Below are positions 43,695 to 54,027 of a stretch of DNA of 64,000 nt, one piece after another. Source of the stretch: Wyeomyia smithii (taxonomy: Eukaryota > Arthropoda > Insecta > Diptera > Culicidae); contig NC_073695.1 in the NCBI RefSeq assembly GCF_029784165.1, positions 93,379,902 through 93,443,901 on the forward strand. The letters run 5' to 3'. How positions within the stretch are numbered: position 1 is the stretch's first letter; the number at the start of each line of letters is the position of its first letter. Both the position numbers and the translations under genes were made by a program. Below the pieces are notes generated by a model. The model searched no databases. It had not been told where the DNA came from and saw only the letters and a program-made list of their open reading frames with translations.

Positions 43695-46600
43695 GTTTGT
43701 TGCAATTCATTCGGAAGTGTCGAATGTTTTAATGTACTGAAGGTTCCTTTGCTTTGTACGGATGAAAGTTTAGTTACCTGAAAAAAAAAGAAAAAAGAAC
43801 ATGTTTATTACAGTGGAAAAATCCGCAACACTTATAGACAGTAAATATGTTCATGGAACTAAACAAATTGAGAAACATACGCCTTCATTCACAATTATTC
43901 GCCTTTAATAAACTTTTGAGAAAGTGTTAACAAAGTTAACCAACAAGGGAAGGCCCAGCAATTTTCTACAAGATAACCCAAACAGTGCTAGCAGCGTAAC
44001 ACAAGAAAAATCGGTTGTTTAACATCTTCTAGAAAGTACAGCGTTCGGTGAACCCGAAATCGACCTATTAAATTATTATAACTTCTTCCAAGCACAAAGC
44101 ATAAAATTTAAATCGATTTTGCACTAGAATTGAAACAAGCCATGTAGTTTTCGGCAATGTCTAATTTAGAACAAATAATTATTATTTTTTGTTGTAGAAT
44201 AGTTACAACGGCTAACAAGCGCTGAGCATCAGAATCATACTCTCTCGCGGCCACCTGTTAGCAACTACGCGAAATGCCAACACTGTATGACTTTATCCGT
44301 GCTCGGATTGACGTGATTTATATGAGCAGTTGGAAAGCACATGTTTGCTGCTGTATATTTTACTGTGCATTTACAGCCTCACTTACGATGATTAAATGAG
44401 CCTGACAAGAGTCGTTTATATTTATTTGTATAATATGGAAAATACTAAACATGGCTATTCAAGAACGACTTCAGTTAACGGTCGCTCGTTCATATCCAGG
44501 AAATCAGCTTCGTATGCAAGTGTCGGAAATCATCTAGAATCTCAAAACTAGAATTTTAAACTTCATATCAGTAGCAATTTCCGACTGATTACACACATAA
44601 GCTTCGAAGCAATTAAAACTTTTCCTCATCAACTCCCGAGCACAGTTCGGTGGCAACTGTTATGAATTGGTAATTGGCCTCAATAAATAATTTGCACTGA
44701 CATCATTGCAGTCGAGTTCGGTAGGTACTAAAGTGCGACATATGCCATTAAAATCTTAATAAATTGAGAATAATATTGGCCTTTGTCGTTTTAGTTGCGG
44801 ATCGAGCTAGTGGCTCATAATCTACGAATATGGATCCTTCGGTCAGAATATTCATTAGAGTTGAGCTCATAGGAAGCGCGCGCAGTGAATCGAAAACAGA
44901 TGCGCGACACCGTACCGCAATGCAAATATGGAAGAAAACAAAATCCAGAATATCGCATCGATATATTGGCAGATAAATGTTATAAAAAATACATATTAAT
45001 ACTACTTTCATACAAATGGTGTGATCGAAAAAATCAGATCAAAACATCAGCACTGCTCTGTTCCTAGTTTGTTTTCATAGCAGACCGGAATCAAAACATT
45101 TCCTGCTTCATAAATGTATTCTCTCAACGAAACCATAAAACGTACTCTTTACAAAAATATTTAAACAAAAGATCATCGAGGATCTGCATAATAAAATTTA
45201 TCTCTTTGCTTTGTTCGCAGACGTGTAGATAAAAAAAAACATTTTGCGCAGTTTACTGGGCAAAAGATCCAAACCAGTCGACGCTTTATAGCCTGAATTG
45301 TTTTCCGCATTCATATTTTGCAAAGAAACAGAACAGCTTCAGCGGTTTCCAACAAGCCTATACAATCCGTAAGACCTATGTACTTGCCATTATTCTACAA
45401 TCGAAGAAACAGGTCGTAGTGTTGTTTTAAAACAAGTCTCGCCAGAAAAAGGTACTTCACATATTTTAAAGCGTGCTTATTGTGTGTCTATTCTGGAATA
45501 TCGATCAGTTGAAATTGTATAAACAGATTTTTTTTTAAATAAATACTAAGCAGGTACGCGAAATTCCGAGATTATTCCACGTATGACTTCGATGATACCA
45601 AATCTTTATATACAATAACTCAACTTTATTATTTATGTAGAATGTATTGTTGGAAAGATGAAAATAAATTTTAGAATGTTCAACACAATCGATTTTGTTT
45701 TGCTTTGTAAGTCTCAAAATTTTACATTGTTCCACACCCATTTTTCAGTCGCAGTAATTTCGTGACCGAACAATAAAACATCGAACACAAAAGACAAAGC
45801 CCAGTTTTGGATTGCAGGACGTGCTCGTACTTCAAAATTGATGGCTGAATTCGCTACTTTGCTCGAAACGTCCCACCGGAAAACACGACCAGCAAACCCG
45901 GTAAACGTCTACCTATCAGTAAAATAGTAGCGCTGGAGGCGTGTTTCAAGGTCAAGTTCGAAACGTTACAAAGTTGCGTATTTTGCGCAGTTTTGGTCTG
46001 AGCACTCCATGCGTGTCTATACCGCATGCATTCTCCATGCTCCACTGGAAGGAGGAGGAGAAGGATTATTCAAACCAGTTCAACCGCGAATGACTCATAT
46101 ACATAGTTAGCCGGTAGAACGCGAATAGGCTGCGGCTTCGAGTACAGGTCTGCCGACGGATGTATAGTTCGAAGCCCTGCGTGGTTTACCACGTACAAAT
46201 CCCAAAATGACACAATAAGATAAAATCCCACGTGTGACAGACCGGACAGCAATTTGAAGCCTCGTAAATCACAAATCAAACCGCAAACTAGAATAGCATG
46301 ACGCGTCGCTAGAATTATATGTGTGTGGATGTGAACGTGTGCGTTTGTTTTGGAATGAGGGTTATGAATAACTCAGTGTCAATTTAGTTGTATCTAAGAG
46401 AAGTGCGCTATTCCCAAACAATATGCATTGGTTGGAGGAAATATTACCCACTAGACTGTCAGTCAGATTCGTGAAAACATGCTGAACAGTACTATTCAGT
46501 ACAAGTTACTCAAATATTAATGTAATCGGTGTAAAATTTATTTATTTTTATCTATTAGTGTTCAATGATTTTTACCGAGCTTTTGATAAAATTTAATACA

Positions 46601-47341
46601 TAAAATATAAAAGTGTTATTATATTTCTACTACCTTTCAACACCTTGAGAGTTCTGGTAGCATGGCAAACTCTGGTGCACGTTATCCGCTCAACCAAAAT
46701 GAGTATTCAATGTGATTTGTCATCGATGACCTCGTGGAAAATAGACTATCGCACGATGACGTCACGCACTTCGTTTACCTTCGGGTGATGCAGTTTGGTT
46801 CTCAATTATAGCTTATCATTTCAATTAAGACCAAAATGCCCTTTGAATGTTGAGTGTGATGTACCAGTACACTTAGAACAATTATAAATTGAACAGCATT
46901 TACACTACGCACACAATTGCTCTACCAGAAAAAAGTACAAAGTCCAAGCTGTAAACAAAGTTACCATTAACTGTCAGAAAAGTGGGGTTAAAGAGCTTTG
47001 GTGAGATAGTCTATAGTATGTTTTGCATAGGGAGGGTTACAGCAGGCTATGAAGGCCAGTGTTGCGAAATTTCGACACTGAAAAATGAAAATGATACAAC
47101 AGCAGTTTCACTCTCACTCTCTTCAAACTGATAATGAGTGTCACCCGAGTCAACTTTCAGTGAGAATCATGCCAGTGAAATAAATGATTGACTTAATTAT
47201 TATCGAAATTTTGTGATCTGGGCCAATCCATTGCATAAAGTCGATGGAGTAGATAAGCATCTACATCCTTAACCGTATAAACATCGCTAAAGTAACACAG
47301 CGTGTGCGAAATCACAGTAACGCTGCCTGTCAACATTATCA
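43695..47341. other. About 3.6 kb of AT-rich DNA, nothing recognised
   Basis: No gene, RNA or repeat recognised. Frames at 44748-45067, 45535-45741, 45854-46045 and 46070-46279 are short, overlapping or opposed, and contain no motif I know. Confidence 0.45.
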
Positions 47342-47349
47342 CTGTCAGC

Positions 47350-48220
47350 CAGTGGTGGGCACCGCTAACCGAAAATTTAGCGACGCTAATCGCTAAGTCG
47401 CTAACCGGAAAGTTTAGCTCGATAATCGCTAAACGCTAACCGCTAAACCCACATTAGCGGAATTTTCGCTAATCGCTAACTTATTTATATGTCAATAGTC
47501 ATAGCGCTATATTTATTGCTCGTGTTTTGTAAGATATGGACCACTTTGATCTTTTGTGGTAAAACAAACGAAAAGAAATACTTTTGAGAGCTATTTACAA
47601 TGAGAGGTTCACAATACGGTGTTCATACTTGATTTTGAAAAACAAGGAGTAACAAAAGTTTTTCAGCTTGCATAAAAAATAAATACCTTGGAATATTTTC
47701 ATAAAAATTCAATTATTATCTGACTCGAAAAGGTCAAACCAAAGTTGTCATAATTTCAAGCCGAAATACAAAAGTTCTTGGTAGCCGAAAATTCTATCTA
47801 GACCTTGAGATTGCTCTGAAACATGCTCCTGTGGCTTGTACGATGACTGGAACTCCATGCTAGGGTGAAAAGACTGACTTGCACTTGTGTCGTAAAGAAA
47901 GGAACTTTAGACAATCGTGACAATTGAACGTTGTTTGAACGAAATATTCGTTCCAAAAGTAACTTTCGCAGTAAAGTATGTTCATCTTTCGAAGCAATTT
48001 ACGTACGCCATCAGCAATTCACAGTTTTTCTAAATAGTTATATCGTCGCTTCTCTACAAAAATTAGCGAATTAGCGATTAGCGTTTCGAAGGCCAAAATC
48101 TTAGCGACGCTAACAGTTTCGCCAACCAGCTCAAAAATTAGCGAAATCGCTAAACCGCTAACTGAATATTAGCGTCGCTAATTAGCGATTAGCGAATTAG
48201 CGGAATGGTGCCCACCACTG
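47350..48220. mobile_element. hAT-like non-autonomous element with GCTAA subterminal arrays
   Basis: An 871-bp element with termini CAGTGGTGGGCACC and GGTGCCCACCACTG, flanked by 8-bp repeats CTGTCAGC (47342-47349) and CTGTCAAC (48221-48228). An 8-bp TSD and a CAGTGGTGGGC start are hallmarks of hAT transposons. Inside both ends lie dense arrays of AGCGATTAGCG/CGCTAATCGCT, likely transposase-binding repeats (inference from hAT biology). The middle is AT-rich with no transposase. Confidence 0.9.
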
Positions 48221-48228
48221 CTGTCAAC

Positions 48229-49480
48229 TGAGTGGAGCTGAAAGCAATTTTTATTTTCAGCTCGTTCGTGTTGAAACTGATATTCGCAGTTTTCAGTTTC
48301 AACTGAGAATTGATCACTGACTTGAAATATTGCAACCCTGATGAAGGCACTCGAACATGCAACGGACTCAGCGAGTTCAGTAGGATAATTACAAATTATT
48401 ATTTAAAATTTGTGACGTGTTGAGACTCAAATACGTACCCACTAGTGAAATTTTCGAATACCTACGTTACCACTGTCGCACCGATATCGTTGAAATAGAT
48501 ATCAATAGGAATTATGACAGCACAGTTTTATCCTACTATTCTTATTATTGATGAAGGTTTGTTCATTTTTTATTTGTTGATGTACACGTAAAAGTTGAAT
48601 GGTGCGAAACCAGCACAAAATTGTGCGTTTTTAGCGTAATTGTGGATGTAGTTTGGAACCAGTACAATGATTGTGTGTTAGGCATAACGCAAATCATGCT
48701 CTAGCGTTTTTTCAATGTATTTGGCAGCTCCAAACTACTACACTCAAAAAGTTTCCTCTGGTGTTAGTATCGTTTGTTGATTTGTACTGGTATTGATAAT
48801 GTTTTTCAGAAGGTTGCTCTCGTTGAAACAGTGCAACCAGTTATCAATACTGATAGTTTGGGTGCTGACTAGACTAATGAAAATAATAACTGATTGGTTC
48901 ACTTTCATGAATCCGGTCATTTGAAAACATCATTGAATCATTAACAATTAAAAAAAGACATTAAGTTTGTTCTAAATATTTTGCATTCAACTATGACTCT
49001 GGCACCAGCGTCACTAAGTCGTGTGGGGAAACATGAATCGCGGAAGGTTGTATTATTGAGGATATTATTAGGGATGAGCAAGTAGTTCATATGAACCGGC
49101 GCACGAAAATGAAGCACGATGTTTCGAGCGCTACGAAATGATCGTTCGCCCGAAACTGAAGATTACCGGAACATCACGATTCCATTGTGTTATGTGAACA
49201 AAAAAAATATGTGTCTATTTTGTACTTTTATGAAAAAAATGTTTGGGCATGTGAAGCTGTTTTTTGTTAGTAGCAATCGTGTAGTGTAGTAAAGAATAGA
49301 TTTTACCAGATCTACTTGTCTAACAGTAAATTAAATGCGCTGAAAATATTTGAATGTATGTTCAATTATACATCTCATACCCTTACGCACAACCCTTATG
49401 CATTTCACACAATTATTGTGCGATTTAAGTGCAAAATTTGTGCGAATCGGGAAGACACATTGATTGTACAAGATTTGAAC
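48229..49480. other. Unassigned DNA
   Basis: No gene recognised. A short hairpin (GTAGTTTGGA near 48650 with TCCAAACTAC near 48731) is the only structure seen. Confidence 0.4.
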
Positions 49481-49484
49481 TTTT

Positions 49485-50700
49485 TCGTGTATGCACATTT
49501 ACGCTCTACCCTTGAAACAGCAGAATTTGTTTGGAGTCCTTCTACTGGGCTTCGGACTGCACGGATCGAGTCGGCACAGAGAAGGTTCATCAGATACGCA
49601 CTTCTAGATCTCCCTTAGGCTACTGACATACTGAGGCGTCAAATGAAGCGAAGCGTTGAGCGTTTGAGAAGCGGAATAAACAGAAGCGTTGGGTGAAGCT
49701 TCCTATGACATACTGGAGCGAGCGTCGCAAATGCGTTGTGTTGTCATATTCCTAGATTCCAATAGCGGTTTTGTTTAAAGGAAATATGAATTCGTCCAAT
49801 GAAGATTTTTTTGCTTCTTAAAGCACGGTAAATTACGTTCTTAGTAAACAGAGATTTTTTATGAAATAAAATAATATTACTAAAGTGAGTTGCGCTACAG
49901 ACGTAGTAAAAAAATAAGAAATTAGTCTAAATTTTAAACCCGTTAAAACCGAGCAACGTTCAACAAGTTTATAATATCTGTTAGGATTTGAATAACCAAT
50001 GAGAGCACAGCTAGTTACTCGGCGGCTTGCATTTTCGCGACCAGAAAAGTTTAGCATGCTAGATTTCTGGCCATTCAAATCAAAACTCAACAATATCAAT
50101 CAATAATATCAGTGCTATTTTCCCGACGACCTGAAAATTTTTCCCGATAGTATTTTCTATCCTACTTTTTTTCTTTTTTAAGTATTAAGACCAAAATAAA
50201 GCAAATATCAAGTACCTGGCGATATCAGATTTAGTCTGAACATGGATTTACTGCACAACCCTCTTTTAAACATTTTAACATTTTCTAAACGAAAATGTAT
50301 TTATTTGCTTTTTTCAATTACCAAACAAAACAAAGCAAATATAAAGCACCTGGCGATAAAAGATTTAGTCTGAATATGGTATTACCGCGTATATATACGC
50401 GCGTCAAAACACTACTCGTTCTGTTTCGCCGCCTCTATCGACACGTCTTTGCCGCTCCAGTATGACCGGCTCGAGCGTTTCATATAGACGTTCGAAGAAA
50501 TAGCTCTGACGCTTTTGCGACGCTTTTTGCTTCGCTTCATTTGACGCCTCAGTATGTCATTAGCCTTAGACAGATCCTGTGGAGCTTACTCCATATATAG
50601 ATAGGTGCAGGTTGCTGTGATTTTCATCCTTCACGAGTTGATCACTGCATCCTGTGTCTAGGCAGAACTTGATCTTCCCGCCTTCTTATCGAGCATTTCC
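49485..50700 (+). pseudogene. Non-LTR RT C-terminal fragment split by a DNA element
   Basis: The upstream part reads VYAHLRSTLETAEFVWSPST and ARIESAQRRFIRYALLDLP, a post-palm region typical of non-LTR RTs. It stops at 49617. If the inserted element 49618-50565 and one TTA are skipped, the frame continues: LP, a stop where Trp is usual, then TDPVELTPYIDRCRLL and degenerate downstream sequence to about 50700. The two halves clearly belong to one gene. The first 55 codons of the frame beginning at 49316 are unrelated. Clade not assigned. Confidence 0.75.
49618..50565. mobile_element. Harbinger-like 948-bp element, TTA target site
   Basis: The ends GGCTACTGACATACTGAGGC and its counterpart GCCTCAGTATGTCATTAGCC are inverted repeats that extend through TCAAATGAAGCGAAGC. 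TTA flanks both sides (49615-49617 and 50566-50568). Removing the element and one TTA restores the interrupted RT reading frame, which fixes the boundaries. A 3-bp TTA target site suggests PIF/Harbinger mobilisation (inference). The 88-codon minus frame at 49833-50099 is not recognised. Confidence 0.88.
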
Positions 50701-50754
50701 TTCCGGGTTTTTAGAAAGAAGGTTTTTCTGCATGGGCATGACCTTGCCAGAACG

Positions 50755-50960
50755 ATGGTAAAAAAGCAAAGCCTTGGTGCTTCATTCCGATTCGGAACTC
50801 GACCTTCTGTTTATTTCGCAACCAACTGTTCAGTGTACAGGACAATTGCGGGGCTAGCGCTACGATCCTACTGACACTAACAGTTTCTCCCGAGCCGAGA
50901 CTCGAACCCACGACGATTGGCTTATCGCATCGTACCTCGAGACCAACTGGGAGACACCAC
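50755..50960 (-). mobile_element. tRNA-derived SINE, minus strand
   Basis: Reverse complement of the 28304-28530 family: AAGCAAAGCCTTGGTGC at the tail end, CTCGACCTTCTGTTTATT, GACAATTGCGGGGCTAGCG and an intact B box (GAGACTCGAACCC reversed). The head ends near ACCAACTGGGAGAC. Target duplications were not identified. Confidence 0.85.
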
Positions 50961-51221
50961 TCAAATCATCCTGGTGGTCTGCCGTTTCTCTGTCTTCCGT
51001 CAACAGCCGATGTTTGATCGTCTTTCTCTTCTAGATTATCGAGTGCCGTTACTCGGGGACCATAGCTGCCGCGTAAGGTTAAGAATAGTTGAACTACCAA
51101 GTCACCATCGGACAAAGACGAACTCAAACAACAATTAACGAACAAGGAAGATTCTATCGTTAAACGTTTTTACGTTTTTTCCCATGAGCGCTTATCAATT
51201 TCTCGAGAACTGCCTGGCAGT
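50961..51221. other. Unassigned DNA
   Basis: Nothing recognised between the SINE and the next inverted-repeat element. Confidence 0.4.
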
Positions 51222-51229
51222 GCCTACTT

Positions 51230-51597
51230 TAGGGATGTTACGGATAACCGCATCCGCATCCGCAAATGCGGAATATCCGCATGAAAATTGACATCCGCAT
51301 CCGCATTATACTACGCGGATATTGAAAAAAAATATCGCTTCATAAAATTTTGTAGAAAAATTTTCCTTAGTGTATTTACTGCTCGCCTAAATAGCTTTTG
51401 CACTGGGGAGGGACATGGTCATGTGAAATAAGCAAAATAAAACACAAGGGATACTACGGATATCTGCATCCGCATCCGCGAATGCGGAACATCCGCATGA
51501 AAGTTGAAATCCGCATCTACATCTGCATCCGTAATCACACGTCCGCATCCACATCCACATCTGCAGATGTCTGAAAAATCCCATCAGTACATCCCTG
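51230..51597. mobile_element. hAT-like 368-bp element rich in GCGGATGCGGA
   Basis: The left end TAGGGATGTTAC and right end GTACATCCCTG are short inverted repeats. A perfect 8-bp TSD GCCTACTT flanks it (51222-51229 and 51598-51605). Both halves carry repeated CATCCGCATCCGC and AATGCGGA(A)TATCCGCATGAA motifs, in direct and inverted arrangement. No coding capacity. The 8-bp TSD points to hAT. Confidence 0.88.
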
Positions 51598-51605
51598 GCC
51601 TACTT

Positions 51606-52411
51606 CTTTAAAAATGCTCATAGCATAAATTTAACAATGATGAGCAGCCAAATCAATTTTCGCCTGCAGCTCAAATTACCCTTCGTCCGCCCCTGGCTCT
51701 AGGAAAAAACCTGTATTTACCATTGTAATTGTACAAATACTTTAATTCAGTAATGTTTCCATTTGATGCTCTTAGCATCAGCATGCATATAGCGGATCGA
51801 GCTACATTGAACGCCATCAAATTACTTGAATGGCCAGTTGTCGTTAACCCGACACTGCTGTCAAAATTGAACTCGATCAAGCAAATCAATTAGTTTGAAT
51901 TCTTCAACTTTGGCTTAACTACTTCGAACTGGATATGTTCAAACAATAGTGGGATTTCCAGTTTATATGCGGAACTTGACGCTGTCAACTGGTTGATAAC
52001 TTGCCAACCTAGTTCGTGAGTCTTCATATTCATATGGATTGATACATCTGCTTGCGAAATAGCCGGAACAATTTGTACGTCCATTATAACCAACAGGACA
52101 ATGCAAGCGTTATACCCAGTTATACCCATCGTCAACGAGAAAGGATCAAATATTATTTTTAGCACCGCACTACTAAACGACGTTGGTGATTGGCGAAAAA
52201 GTGAAAAATGACATCAGGGATCACCCGCCTCACAACAAGACCTAGCGCTATATAACATGTTTTATTTTTCCACTTGATTAGCGTGTTTATGTAAATATGA
52301 GATTACACATTGCGAATTTTAGCATTTGATTGATGATGCAGTAGAGCGGTCACTGCAGATATTGCTGAACTTAATCTTTCGTTTGTTTCGTTGTTATTGA
52401 TAGTTAATTGC
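51606..52411. other. AT-rich DNA, nothing recognised
   Basis: No gene recognised; frames at 51671-51889 and 51890-52165 on the minus strand show no motif. Confidence 0.45.
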
Positions 52412-52443
52412 TTAGGGCATCTTCAGCGGTGGTCCAAACCGTT

Positions 52444-52794
52444 TTTTTTTTATTCTCGCTTATTTTCCGTCGGTCTAGTTCCGCCACTGTTGTGGCCAAT
52501 CACCGACGCCCAGGGAGGCGACTCCACACCCAGGACCCTAACTCACGACCCGTTTATTAACGGACCGGCGCCAACGGCTTTACTTCCTCATGCGATGGAA
52601 GGCGTGATCCCAGAGATTTTTCGCCTCAGAAAATCTCCCGGTGTCGGCTAGGATTGAATCTAGACCAGTTGGGTTGGTTGTGAGTGGATCACGCCACCTC
52701 ACAAACATCGACACCTATGTCGGCGGTGGGATTCGAACCCAGGCGTCGAGCGTGGTTGGCGGAGACGTTACCAACCACACTAGGCCCCCGCTCA
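52444..52794 (-). mobile_element. SINE, 351 bp, minus strand, perfect 13-bp TSD
   Basis: Starts on the plus strand with a T-run (the minus-strand poly(A)-like tail) and ends with a tRNA-related head: B box GGGTTCGAATCCC and A-box-like TAGTGTGGTTGG on the minus strand. It is bounded by perfect GGTCCAAACCGTT repeats (52431-52443 and 52795-52807). It is GC-rich compared with its host element and unrelated in sequence to the 227-bp SINE family. Confidence 0.9.
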
Positions 52795-52968
52795 GGTCCA
52801 AACCGTTGTTTTGTTCTATTTTTTTGGAACAAACTCAAATTCACTGCTGCACCGGTGGTGTAAATTTTGTTTTATACCAGATCTAAATTGAAAAAATTTG
52901 AAACTGGTATACGTTTTGGTTTATTTTTGTCACTTTTTGGAACAAGAAATAGATCATTCTAAAACCCT

Positions 52969-53346
52969 TTGTACGCTACCAATAGGTGGGTAAAATGTCA
53001 TATTTTAATTGAATACCTCATTTCTAGCTATTTTCACATAAGCGTTTTGCGAGTGTTGGGGAATAAACAAAACAAAGATTTTTATGACAATTCAAAATTC
53101 ATTTTTGTGGCTTTTCTGAAGAAGAAAATGAACAGGTTTGTCGTTTTTGGCTTCAAGGAAACCGACCAGCAAAAGGGGGAATTCTGGAAGGCCATAACCG
53201 TAGGCTCAACTACTTGGTTTGCAATCACCAGGATGACAAATATGTTGGCTATTCGCCTTAATTGTATTGGGACTAGAGGAGAACTTGAGAGGCCAGAAAA
53301 ATGTTTCTCGAGCACAGAACTGAAAACGTTCAAAATGCTGGGGTGA
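52969..53346 (+). CDS. Unrecognised 125-codon frame in the Harbinger-like element
   Basis: An open frame with KKKMNRFVVFGFKETDQQ and WFAITRMTNMLAIRLN blocks. No known domain, signal peptide or zinc finger was recognised. An overlapping minus-strand frame of similar length (53206-53580) competes with it, and nothing indicates which, if either, is real. Harbinger elements often carry a second, Myb-like protein, but no such motif is visible. Listed only because it lies inside a defined mobile element. Confidence 0.15.
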   Translation: MYATNRWVKCHILIEYLISSYFHISVLRVLGNKQNKDFYDNSKFIFVAFLKKKMNRFVVFGFKETDQQKGEFWKAITVGSTTWFAITRMTNMLAIRLNCIGTRGELERPEKCFSSTELKTFKMLG

Positions 53347-54027
53347 CATTGAGCATTTTGTTTCGAGCAACTCGAAATGATCGTAGGGGGGCGTTATGTT
53401 TCGTTTTTCGTATTTTTTGACTTTGCGGGTTAGATGAGCCGCAGGACAAATGACAATGACTGCTCCTTTTAAGCTTGAAGCATAACTGGCAGTATGTGAC
53501 CTACTCGAAAATTGTTCGAATAAAGCTGCGCAATGCCACCCAATATCCTCAAAACCCAAACCAAGTTTTAGGAACTGCAAGATTTTGAAAGATTGATGAG
53601 ACGAAAACGGAAGATGAACACCTACGCGATCAAATATTTTTCGCTATCCCCCGTAATCCTACTTGTAGCAGGAATTTTCGATCATACCAATCCATGCTGA
53701 GAAATGTCACTGACGCTCTGGTCAAACCGTCAAATCCATAAATTCATGTGTCTCATGGATATAAAGTGTCTTGCCAAAGTAATCGTTTAATGTGCGTAAA
53801 AATTATCGAATTTCCATTTATTAAATATTGAGTGTCATTAACTGATAGCATGGGGTATTGAATTGTTGACAGTGTGACAGATGTCAGCGGTTTAAAACAA
53901 CAAGATATACAACACCGGTGCGGAGAACGAAAAGTTGGTTTATATTAGCTGGTTCTATTCAGGTTTTGCTGGTGTAAATCTAGTATAAAGTTGTTTCAAA
54001 AATAGACCACCGCTGAAGTTGCCCTTA

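Larger units (their letters stand above)
52415..54024. mobile_element. Harbinger-like 1.6-kb element, TTA target site
   Basis: The ends GGGCATCTTCAGCGGTGGTC and GACCACCGCTGAAGTTGCCC are inverted repeats of about 20 bp, with TTA on each side (52412-52414 and 54025-54027). It contains a SINE inserted near its left end. The 125-codon plus frame (52969-53346) and overlapping 124-codon minus frame (53206-53580) lie in its interior. Neither shows transposase or Myb-like motifs I can recognise, so it is treated as non-autonomous. Confidence 0.8.
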
